From XYB2-FULL-45-11 sp964355525 (GTDB lineage: Bacteria > Patescibacteriota > Patescibacteriia > UBA9934 > GWF2-40-263), in the NCBI GenBank assembly GCA_964355525.1, contig CAYHDY010000032.1, positions 1-11,456 of the forward strand: a stretch of DNA of 11,456 nucleotides, read 5' to 3'. Made by a program: the position numbers and the translations under genes. The notes beneath the pieces were generated by a model. The model was not told the DNA's origin. It made no database searches and worked only from the letters and a program-made list of their open reading frames with translations. Below are positions 5,903-11,456 of the stretch, in pieces (positions within the stretch are counted from its first letter, which is position 1; each line of letters starts with the position of its first letter).

Positions 5903-8047
5903 ATGAATTTCAAACTCCATTCCAAATACCAACCCGCCGGTGATCAGCCAAAAGCCATCAAGGAATTGACGGTTGGTCTTCGTGATCGCAAAAAATTTCA
6001 GACGTTGCTTGGGGTTACGGGTTCTGGAAAAACATTCACGATGGCGAATGTGATTGCAAACATGAATCGTCCGACGCTTGTGATCGCACACAACAAAACG
6101 CTTGCCGCGCAGTTGTGTAACGAGTTCCGTGAATTTTTTCCCGAGAACGTCGTGGAATATTTTGTGTCGTATTACGATTATTATCAGCCGGAAGCGTACA
6201 TGCCGCGGACGGATACGTATATCGAGAAGGAAGCGATGATCAATGAAGAAATCGATCGTTTGCGTCATGCAGCGACACAAGCCTTGTTGTCTCGCCGCGA
6301 TGTAATTATCGTCGCGTCCGTTTCTTGTATTTATGGTTTGGGTTCGCCAAAAGAATATGAGGATACGGTTTTGCATTTGCATGTAGGTTTGGGGAAGGAA
6401 ACCAAAGGTGACCAAAGGGAACCAAACGAAACTATTTCGCGAACGGAATTATTTCGCAAATTAATCGGAATGCAATTCGAACGGACAAATACAGATCTCA
6501 CACGCGGACATTTCCGCGCGCACGGCGATGTCGTCGAGATCATGCCGACGAGCGAGGAAATGATTTATCGTTTGGTGATGACAGAGGACATCACTGAATC
6601 GATTCAACAGCTTGATCCTGTTACAAGAAAGATTCTCGATACAAAAAAAGATATTTGGATTTTTCCGGCAAAGCATTATGTCATCTCGAGCGAACGGAAG
6701 ACGGAGGCTATTGCCGAAATCCGTCATGAGCTTGCGGAACAATTAAAAGTATTTGAAGCACACGGACAAGTTTTGGAAGCAGAACGATTGAGTCGTCGTA
6801 CGCGTTATGACATCGAAATGATCGAACAAATCGGTTACTGCAATGGAATTGAAAACTATTCACGTTTCTTTGACGGACGCGCTGTCGGCGAACCTCCCTA
6901 CACGTTGATCGATTATTTTCCCGATGACTTCTTGATGTTCGTCGATGAATCACATGTCAGTATTCCACAGATCGGTGGAATGTATGCGGGGGATCAAGCG
7001 CGTAAAAATTCATTGATCGATCACGGGTTCCGTTTGCCAAGCGCACGTGATAATCGTCCGTTGCAATTTCCGGAATTCGAAAAACATATTCATCAAGTTA
7101 TTTTTACGTCCGCAACTCCTGGTCCGTACGAATTGAAGATTTCTTCGAACATCACAGAACAGATTATTCGTCCGACAGGACTTGTTGATCCAGTGATTAC
7201 GGTTCGCCCTGTCACCGCGCACGACCCCCTCATACTCCCCCTTGTAAAGGGGGAGATAACGCGTTCCTCCCCTCCTTTACAAGGAGGGGATCGAGGGGTG
7301 GTCGTGTATCCCGGACAAATTGAAGATCTGATTTTCGAAATTGAAAAACGTGTTGTGCTTCATGAACGAACGCTTGTGACAACACTGACAAAAAAGATGG
7401 CGGAGGATCTCACAGAATATTTGAAAGAAAAAAACATCGCCGTTCAATATCTTCACTCCGGTGTCGATACACTTGATCGCATCACGATTTTATCGGACTT
7501 GCGTCGCGGAGTGTACGACGTTCTCATCGGAGTCAACTTGCTGCGTGAAGGTCTCGATCTTCCGGAAGTAACACTCGTTGCGATTCTCGATGCGGATAAA
7601 GAAGGATTCTTGCGATCGGAAACATCGATCATCCAAACGATTGGTCGTGCAGCTCGTCACGTGAAAGGGGAAGTGCTTTTGTATGCGGATCAAATGACGG
7701 GATCATTGAAACGAGCGATTGAAGAAACAGAACGTCGTCGCAAAATTCAGATCGCTCACAATTTACAACACAACATCACTCCAACATCCGTTTCAAAAGA
7801 GATCACAGATATTCGCGCGATGTTCGGCGAGAGTTCAGAAAAATCGATCAAAGATATTTTGAAATTAGAACTGACCGCGGAAACGCATGAGATTGAGGAA
7901 GTGATTGAAGAGAAGACGTACGACATGAAAGAGGCTGCGCGTAAGTTGGATTTTGAAACGGCGACGTTGTTGCGTGATGAGATTGTGTTGTTGAAAAAGG
8001 AAGTCGAGAAAAAATCGACCGTGCCGAAGAGGCAGAAGAAAAAATAA
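5903..8047 (+). CDS. uvrB: UvrABC excinuclease subunit B with two in-frame repeat insertions
   Basis: A 714-aa helicase-like DNA repair protein; the usual length is about 660-680. UvrB is loaded onto damaged DNA by UvrA, verifies the lesion and recruits UvrC. Visible: Walker A GVTGSGKT (37-44), the beta-hairpin region VSYYDYYQPEAYMP (88-101), FVDESH (347-352), TSATPGPYE (402-410), LREGLDLPEV (547-556), QTIGRAARH (578-586) and the C-terminal UVR motif (about 665-700) that contacts UvrC. Two segments are foreign to the family: residues 164-177, encoded by the cassette-type repeat, and about 440-468, encoded by a long palindrome. Both keep the frame, and all catalytic motifs are intact, so the protein is probably functional. 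No SD precedes ATG 5903; the leader is the right terminal repeat of the cassette. The stop overlaps the next start by one base. Confidence 0.96.
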   Translation: MNFKLHSKYQPAGDQPKAIKELTVGLRDRKKFQTLLGVTGSGKTFTMANVIANMNRPTLVIAHNKTLAAQLCNEFREFFPENVVEYFVSYYDYYQPEAYMPRTDTYIEKEAMINEEIDRLRHAATQALLSRRDVIIVASVSCIYGLGSPKEYEDTVLHLHVGLGKETKGDQREPNETISRTELFRKLIGMQFERTNTDLTRGHFRAHGDVVEIMPTSEEMIYRLVMTEDITESIQQLDPVTRKILDTKKDIWIFPAKHYVISSERKTEAIAEIRHELAEQLKVFEAHGQVLEAERLSRRTRYDIEMIEQIGYCNGIENYSRFFDGRAVGEPPYTLIDYFPDDFLMFVDESHVSIPQIGGMYAGDQARKNSLIDHGFRLPSARDNRPLQFPEFEKHIHQVIFTSATPGPYELKISSNITEQIIRPTGLVDPVITVRPVTAHDPLILPLVKGEITRSSPPLQGGDRGVVVYPGQIEDLIFEIEKRVVLHERTLVTTLTKKMAEDLTEYLKEKNIAVQYLHSGVDTLDRITILSDLRRGVYDVLIGVNLLREGLDLPEVTLVAILDADKEGFLRSETSIIQTIGRAARHVKGEVLLYADQMTGSLKRAIEETERRRKIQIAHNLQHNITPTSVSKEITDIRAMFGESSEKSIKDILKLELTAETHEIEEVIEEKTYDMKEAARKLDFETATLLRDEIVLLKKEVEKKSTVPKRQKKK
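6397..6426 (+). repeat. Cassette-type 10-bp-phased repeat inside uvrB
   Basis: Heptamers GGAAACC (6397-6403), GGTGACC (6407-6413) and GGGAACC (6417-6423), each followed by AAA. It encodes residues 164-177 (GKETKGDQREPNE). Other UvrB proteins pass here directly from a VGM/VGL-type end of a beta strand to an (I/L)-rich helix, so the segment reads as an insertion in UvrB domain 2. Confidence 0.85.
7220..7306 (+). repeat. 87-nt imperfect palindrome inserted in-frame in uvrB
   Basis: The outer arms are CACGACC (7220-7226) and GGTCGTG (7300-7306); the inner arms carry CTTGTAAAGG and CCTTTACAAG cores flanked by C- or G-runs, and the centre is the palindrome AACGCGTT (7258-7265). It is exactly 29 codons and encodes residues 440-468 with the peptide SPPLQGGDRGVV, which I recognise as a translated intergenic repeat type common in many bacteria. 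Family members normally run from the RPTGLxDPxxxVRP motif straight to GQxxDL. Confidence 0.75.
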
Positions 8048-8415
8048 TGTCGTTTATGAAAATTCTTGTCGTGTGTTACATGGGAATGAATCGCAGTCGA
8101 TACCTTGCGGATTTTCTTCGCGAGAAGGGATGTGACGCGGATTGTGCGGGGATTCTAACAGAGACAAAAAATCAGGTGACGCAAGAACGTGTTGATCAAT
8201 CTGATATGTTGGTGTTTGTTCAGCCGCGCATTAAAGAAAAGTTTCTGGATCGATTTTCGGTTGATGCACAAAGAATGATTACACTTGACGTCGAAGATCG
8301 AATAGATATTCTTTATCCGGACGTAGGCGAACTGACACACGAAGAAAAGCAAACGATTTATCAGCAACGCGTTTATCCAGAATTAGAAAAACAAATCGCT
8401 TGTTATTTTCCATAA
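8047..8415 (+). CDS. Predicted protein tyrosine phosphatase, LMW-PTP-like (COG4551 type)
   Basis: A 122-aa protein with the phosphatase P-loop C-x5-R at residues 10-16 (VCYMGMNRSR), right after a hydrophobic first strand MKILVV. The remainder follows the small COG4551 pattern: CAGIL, then QERVDQSDMLVFVQPRIKEKF, and the MITLDVEDR segment, where the acidic residues are candidates for the general acid. Family members are predicted to remove phosphate from protein tyrosine; direct substrates are mostly unknown. The start overlaps the uvrB stop in TAATG, so translation is likely coupled to uvrB; an in-frame ATG at 8056 is an alternative start. Its pairing with a repair gene may be an operon of convenience. 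A hairpin follows at 8422. Confidence 0.8.
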   Translation: MSFMKILVVCYMGMNRSRYLADFLREKGCDADCAGILTETKNQVTQERVDQSDMLVFVQPRIKEKFLDRFSVDAQRMITLDVEDRIDILYPDVGELTHEEKQTIYQQRVYPELEKQIACYFP

Positions 8416-8444
8416 ACCAAACACCCCGTCAGTTTGATGGGGTG
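8414..8444 (-). terminator. Hairpin, probable terminator of the minus-strand RNA unit
   Basis: Stem CACCCC-type arms (8422-8430 with 8436-8444, one G-T pair). On the minus strand it is followed by TTTGGTTT, so it suits termination of minus-strand transcription. On the plus strand it lies 7 nt after the phosphatase stop but has no T-tract. Confidence 0.5.
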
Positions 8445-8449
8445 CATGG

Positions 8450-8583
8450 TGGTCCCGAGCCGGAGTTGTGAACTCACAAGACATCATTTCTGATGGTGGA
8501 CCCAACGGGATTTGAACCCGTGACTCTGGTTGTCAAAACGAGCGAAGTTACCAGTTACTCCCATGGGCCCCTAACGGCTCGAG
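8450..8583 (-). ncRNA. Outer tRNA-like acceptor stem enclosing the cloverleaf
   Basis: On the minus strand CTCGAGC (8583-8577) pairs over 7 bp, one of them U-G, with GCTCGGG (8460-8454), followed by A-CCA and a second CCA. Upstream of the 3' arm is a GAG-TTCACAA-CTC stem-loop at the place a T-arm would occupy, with only three good pairs next to the loop. Between the two arms sits the complete cloverleaf at 8494-8570. It may be a broken tRNA split by another tRNA, a structured leader, or chance. Confidence 0.3.
8494..8570 (-). tRNA. tRNA or tRNA-like gene, anticodon uncertain (TGA by geometry), with encoded CCA
   Basis: 77 nt including CCA on the minus strand. Acceptor GGGCCCA/TGGGTCC (7 bp, one G-U), discriminator A and encoded CCA. 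The T-arm is canonical: ACGGG, loop TTCAAAT, CCCGT. The D-arm is GGAG/CTTC with GG in a 10-nt loop. The anticodon arm CTCGT/ACCAG has a C-C mismatch in the middle pair, and the 7-nt loop TTTGACA places TGA at 34-36 with C at 37, where a purine is normal. The variable loop is only 4 nt, which does not suit tRNA-Ser. The loop also contains GAC and TTG, so a mis-set Val or Gln identity cannot be ruled out. It may be a degenerate or pseudo tRNA. Confidence 0.55.
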
Positions 8584-8590
8584 GTGAATA

Positions 8591-8628
8591 AACAAAAAGA
8601 TCCCCCAGTGTAAATCACAGGGAGATCT
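8591..8628 (-). terminator. Minus-strand hairpin terminator or attenuator upstream of the tRNA-like gene
   Basis: 12 of 13 positions pair (8628-8616 with 8598-8610, one U-G and one mismatch), 5-nt loop, then TTTTTGTT on the minus strand. No minus-strand protein gene of normal size ends here; the only plausible upstream start is the promoter at 8677-8705. Confidence 0.6.
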
Positions 8629-8656
8629 TAATGTGACAACCAGTAAAAAGTAACAT
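8615..8656 (-). CDS. Possible 13-residue leader peptide
   Basis: ATG at 8656 on the minus strand opens MLLFTGCHIKISL and stops at TGA inside the hairpin at 8591-8628. This is the arrangement seen in attenuator leaders, but the ORF is so short that chance is likely, and no SD of quality precedes it. Confidence 0.15.
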   Translation of the reverse strand: MLLFTGCHIKISL

Positions 8657-8676
8657 TTACTTCACTCGTTAAATTC

Positions 8677-8705
8677 ATTTAAACAGAAATTTTCATTGCT
8701 GTCAA
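8677..8705 (-). promoter_or_regulatory. Strong minus-strand promoter, divergent from uvrA
   Basis: On the minus strand TTGACA (8705-8700), 17-bp spacer, TTAAAT (8682-8677) with TGT directly in front, an extended -10. Predicted start near 8670 would give an RNA of about 80 nt ending at the hairpin 8591-8628, or a longer one reading into the tRNA-like region. Confidence 0.6.
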
Positions 8706-8724
8706 TGGTTGTGATGTGGATAAA
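8696..8724 (+). promoter_or_regulatory. Weak candidate promoter of uvrA
   Basis: TTGCTG (8696-8701), 17-bp spacer, GATAAA (8719-8724). Predicted start is around 8731, shortly before ATG 8740. It overlaps the divergent minus-strand promoter, so the two may compete. I see no clear LexA-type box here. Confidence 0.35.
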
Positions 8725-8739
8725 AGAAAAAATACAAAT

Positions 8740-11313
8740 ATGATTCAAAATATTCGCATCAAAGGTGCTCGCGAGCACAATTTAAAAAATATTAACGTGG
8801 AGTTGCCTCGTAACAAGTTGATTTGTATCACCGGTGTTTCTGGTTCCGGAAAATCTTCGCTCGCATTCGACACCATCTTTGCGGAAGGGCAACGAAGATA
8901 TGTCGAATCACTGTCCGCATATGCTCGACAGTTTCTTGGTCAAATGGAAAAGCCGGATGTCGACGACATTGAAGGATTGTCTCCAGCCATCTCGATCGAT
9001 CAAAAGGCTCATTCGAGTAATCCGCGATCGACCGTGGCGACGATCACGGAGATTTATGATTACTTGCGCGTGTTGTATGCACGTGTGGGAAAACCGCATT
9101 GCGTGAAGTGCGGAGAGGAGATTCGGAAATTGACGAATGAAGAAATGGTGGATGTGGTTGTGGGGGAGGTGAACAAAGGTGACCAAAGGAAACCAGAGGA
9201 TACCAAAGGTGTTTTGAAAATTCTTGCACCGGTGGTTCGTGGACGTAAAGGAGAGTACTACCAGATGTTATATGATCTTTATAATTCCGGATTCGCGCGC
9301 GTTCGGATCGACGGAAAAGAATATCGGCTCGATGAACCGATTAAGCTTGCACGATATCAGATGCACACGATCGAGGTTGTTGTCGACACGATTCCGGTTG
9401 CGGCATTTTCGACGGAAGCAAAAGAATCAAGACAACGATTGGCGGAGGCACTCGAAACAGCCGTTACAAAAGGGAATGATGTTGCGGTGATTGTGTATCC
9501 CGACAAATCCGAACAGTCGCTCTCTTCAAAGTTCAGCTGTCCGAAAGATGGATTTTCTTTTCCGGAAATCGAACCGCGATTGTTTTCGTTTAACTCGCCG
9601 TACGGAGCGTGTCCGGAATGTACAGGACTTGGAACAACGGAATTATTTTCGGAAGATTTATGTGAGACGTGTCACGGAGCACGCTTGCGACCCGAATCGT
9701 TACACGTTTATTTGGGGGAGGGGAACAAAGGTGACCAGAGGAAACCAGAGGAAACCAAAGGAGTTTCGATTGTGGACATTACTCAGATGTCGATTAATGA
9801 GGCGGTGGATTTTTTCATCGAACTCGATTTGTCGCCGAAGGATTTGGAAATTGCGGGATCGATTTTGCGCGAAGTGCAGAATCGATTAACGTTTATGCTC
9901 GATGTTGGATTGCATTATCTTTCGCTCGATCGTCGTGCGGGAACGTTGTCGGGCGGTGAAGCGCAACGCATTCGTCTCGCGTCGCAAGTCGGTTCGCGAT
10001 TAGTTGGAGCGATGTATGTTCTCGATGAGCCGACGATCGGATTGCATCAACGCGATAATGATCGATTGATTAAGACGCTCGAAAATTTACGCGATATTGG
10101 AAACACAGTGATCGTCGTTGAACATGATGAAGATACGATTCTTGCATCGGACTACATGCTCGAGATCGGCCCTGGCGCAGGCGTTCACGGAGGTTACGTC
10201 GTTGCGGAAGGAGAAACGCCGGAAGTCTTCAAAAATAAAAATTCATTGACGGCGGCGTATTTGCGCGGGGACGAGAAGATTCCGATTCCGGAAAAACGCC
10301 GAGCGGGAAGTCATGGAGAATTGAAAATCAAAGGTGCTTCACAAAACAATTTGAAAAATATCGATGTGGAAATTCCGCTGCGCCGATTCGTGTGTGTTAC
10401 AGGTGTTTCTGGTTCAGGAAAGTCCACTCTCGCGTACGAGATCATGTACAAAGCAATTGCGAAACGACTCTATGGTGGATCGCAAACTCCCGGAAAGCAT
10501 AAAGCTTTGCTTGGTCTTGAATATCTCGACAAAGCGATTTTAATCGATCAAGGATCTATTGGACGAACGTCACGATCGAATCCGGCAACGTACACAGGTT
10601 CTTGGACACCGATTCGTGAATTGTTCGCGGAGACGGCGGAAGCGAAATTCCGCGGATACAAATCTGGACGTTTCAGTTTTAACCGTCCGGGCGGACGATG
10701 TGAACATTGTGAAGGTCACGGATTGATTGCGATCGAGATGCACTTTTTACCGACGGTATATGTGACATGTGATATCTGCAAAGGCAAACGATTCGATCGC
10801 GAGACACTCGAGATCGTGTATAAAGATAAAAACATTTATCAAATTCTTGAAATGACGGTTGAAGAAGCAACAGAATTTTTCAAAGATTTTCCGGTCGTAC
10901 ATGATAAACTCGTTACATTGAACGATGTTGGTTTGTCGTATGTAAAACTCGGTCAACCCGCACCGACATTGTCTGGCGGAGAAGCACAGCGTGTGAAACT
11001 TGCGACTGAATTGTCGAAGAGACAAACGGGACGAACATTATACTTGCTCGACGAACCGACGACGGGTCTGCACTTCGCCGACGTAAAAAAGTTACTCGAA
11101 GTTCTGCATTCACTGGTCGACAAAGGAAATTCAATTATTGTGATCGAACATAACCTCGACGTTATTAAGACCGCAGATTGGTTGATCGACCTCGGACCGG
11201 AAGGTGGAGACAAAGGCGGAAACCTCGTCATCGCCGGAACACCGGAAGACGTCGCACGTCACGCGGAAAGTTTCACAGGACAGTATTTGAAACGAGTTTT
11301 GAAAAAAGGATAA
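8740..11313 (+). CDS. uvrA: UvrABC excinuclease subunit A, lacking the insertion domain and carrying two repeat-encoded inserts
   Basis: An 857-aa double ABC ATPase that detects DNA damage and loads UvrB; the usual length is about 940. Motifs: Walker A GVSGSGKS (32-39 and 555-562), TLSGGEAQR signatures (402-410 and 743-751), LDEPT Walker B (428-432 and 770-774). Zinc modules: C121/C124; C291/C294 with C308/C311; C654/C657 with C677/C680. In ordinary UvrA about 100 residues, the insertion domain, separate the second module's cysteine pairs; here 13 residues do. Residues 143-157 and 327-341 are encoded by the 10-bp-phased repeat also found at the cassette ends. ATG 8740 (MIQNIRIKGAREHN) is chosen because it matches the family N-terminus and suits the promoter; GTG 8716 would add eight residues. 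No good SD is visible. All ATPase motifs are intact. Confidence 0.96.
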   Translation: MIQNIRIKGAREHNLKNINVELPRNKLICITGVSGSGKSSLAFDTIFAEGQRRYVESLSAYARQFLGQMEKPDVDDIEGLSPAISIDQKAHSSNPRSTVATITEIYDYLRVLYARVGKPHCVKCGEEIRKLTNEEMVDVVVGEVNKGDQRKPEDTKGVLKILAPVVRGRKGEYYQMLYDLYNSGFARVRIDGKEYRLDEPIKLARYQMHTIEVVVDTIPVAAFSTEAKESRQRLAEALETAVTKGNDVAVIVYPDKSEQSLSSKFSCPKDGFSFPEIEPRLFSFNSPYGACPECTGLGTTELFSEDLCETCHGARLRPESLHVYLGEGNKGDQRKPEETKGVSIVDITQMSINEAVDFFIELDLSPKDLEIAGSILREVQNRLTFMLDVGLHYLSLDRRAGTLSGGEAQRIRLASQVGSRLVGAMYVLDEPTIGLHQRDNDRLIKTLENLRDIGNTVIVVEHDEDTILASDYMLEIGPGAGVHGGYVVAEGETPEVFKNKNSLTAAYLRGDEKIPIPEKRRAGSHGELKIKGASQNNLKNIDVEIPLRRFVCVTGVSGSGKSTLAYEIMYKAIAKRLYGGSQTPGKHKALLGLEYLDKAILIDQGSIGRTSRSNPATYTGSWTPIRELFAETAEAKFRGYKSGRFSFNRPGGRCEHCEGHGLIAIEMHFLPTVYVTCDICKGKRFDRETLEIVYKDKNIYQILEMTVEEATEFFKDFPVVHDKLVTLNDVGLSYVKLGQPAPTLSGGEAQRVKLATELSKRQTGRTLYLLDEPTTGLHFADVKKLLEVLHSLVDKGNSIIVIEHNLDVIKTADWLIDLGPEGGDKGGNLVIAGTPEDVARHAESFTGQYLKRVLKKG
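9168..9210 (+). repeat. Cassette-type 10-bp-phased repeat inside uvrA, copy 1
   Basis: Four heptamers at 9168 (GGTGAAC), 9178 (GGTGACC), 9188 (GGAAACC) and 9198 (GGATACC), plus a partial fifth at 9208. It encodes NKGDQRKPEDTKG at about residues 145-157, at the start of the UvrB-binding domain. In other UvrA proteins the VD-containing helix passes to the LLAPxxxxRKGE strand through only a short loop. Confidence 0.85.
9720..9761 (+). repeat. Cassette-type 10-bp-phased repeat inside uvrA, copy 2
   Basis: Four heptamers at 9720 (GGGGAAC), 9730 (GGTGACC), 9740 and 9750 (GGAAACC), plus a partial fifth at 9760. It encodes NKGDQRKPEETKG at about residues 329-341, between the HVYLG strand after the zinc module and the ITQMSI segment. 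The peptide is nearly the same as that of copy 1. Confidence 0.85.
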
Positions 11314-11327
11314 AATTTTATATTGCC

Positions 11328-11374
11328 TGAGCCTGTCGAAGGCTGTGTAATAAATCGCCGCTTCGACAGGCTCA
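11328..11374. repeat. Extragenic inverted repeat downstream of uvrA
   Basis: Perfect 14-bp arms (11328-11341 and 11361-11374) with core GCCTGTCGAAG/CTTCGACAGGC around a 19-nt spacer, and outer ATATT/AATAT (11320-11324 with 11381-11385). I recognise the core as a palindromic repeat widespread in environmental bacterial genomes. No T-tract follows, so it is not a standard terminator. Confidence 0.75.
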
Positions 11375-11417
11375 GCGAGTAATATAGGTTGCACGAACAA
11401 ATAAAATAAGAGAAAAT

Positions 11418-11446
11418 GAGAGCGTATGAAACGTCTCTCTTTTTTT
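11418..11446 (+). terminator. Rho-independent terminator downstream of uvrA
   Basis: Stem GAGAGCGT (11418-11425) with ACG and CTCTC (11431-11433 and 11435-11439), one bulged T, loop ATGAA, followed by seven T residues. The GAGA/TCTC stem resembles the two terminators around the HicBA-like pair. Confidence 0.7.
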
Positions 11447-11456
11447 GGTGTCAGTA

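Noticed and set aside
8494..8570. Straight call as tRNA-Val(GAC) or tRNA-Gln(TTG)
   Set aside because: Both triplets occur in the loop region, but placing either at 34-36 destroys the anticodon stem; the only good stem gives TGA.
8450..8583. tmRNA, RNase P RNA or SRP RNA in the minus-strand RNA region
   Set aside because: None of their hallmark sequences is visible, there is no tag reading frame, and the span is too short for tmRNA or RNase P RNA.
8640..8740. LexA/SOS box upstream of uvrA or uvrB
   Set aside because: I found no convincing palindrome of the Gram-positive or enterobacterial LexA type in either leader.
9168..9761. CRISPR-like array suggested by the phased repeats
   Set aside because: The units are 7 bp with 3-bp near-constant spacers, are few in number and lie within coding sequence; there are no unique spacers or cas genes.

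Overview
The window looks like part of a small, tightly packed bacterial genome, most likely a Patescibacteria/CPR lineage of the Parcubacteria type. This is inferred from the gene set (class II ribonucleotide reductase, HicBA, a four-helix-bundle 'S23/IVS' protein, a scavenging oligopeptide transporter, a shortened UvrA), from short spacers with a hairpin terminator directly followed by the next promoter, and from nearly leaderless starts. TGA is used as a stop (nrdJ end), so the code looks standard.

Layout. 1-741 is the C-terminal end of an adenosylcobalamin-dependent ribonucleotide reductase. 814-1369 is an overlapping HicB/HicA-type toxin-antitoxin pair between two near-identical terminators. 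1415-2527 is a seven-helix membrane protein with a C-terminal DUF2914-like domain. 2591-3271 is an unrecognised protein, perhaps with an N-terminal helix-turn-helix. 3388-5229 (minus) is a GC-rich OPT-family oligopeptide transporter with its own terminator and promoter. 5437-5887 is a 451-bp cassette: a four-helix-bundle ORF between 30-bp inverted terminal repeats (28/30 identical). 5903-8047 is uvrB, coupled by a TAATG overlap to a small predicted tyrosine phosphatase (8047-8415). 8416-8739 has no protein gene but is full of RNA structure on the minus strand: a strong promoter, a hairpin terminator, a tRNA-like cloverleaf and an outer acceptor-like stem enclosing it. 8740-11313 is uvrA, followed by an inverted repeat and a terminator.

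The most striking feature is a repeat built from heptamers (GGAAACC, GGTGACC, GGAAACC) spaced exactly 10 bp start to start. It forms both ends of the four-helix-bundle cassette and also sits inside the reading frame of uvrB (once) and uvrA (twice), where it encodes a KGDQRKP-type peptide missing from ordinary UvrA/UvrB. This fits a mobile, IVS-like or REP-like element family whose partner protein may be the four-helix-bundle ORF. uvrB also carries a second, unrelated palindromic insertion, and this UvrA lacks the canonical insertion domain.

All calls rest on reading the sequence and remembered family patterns. No database search or folding program was run.
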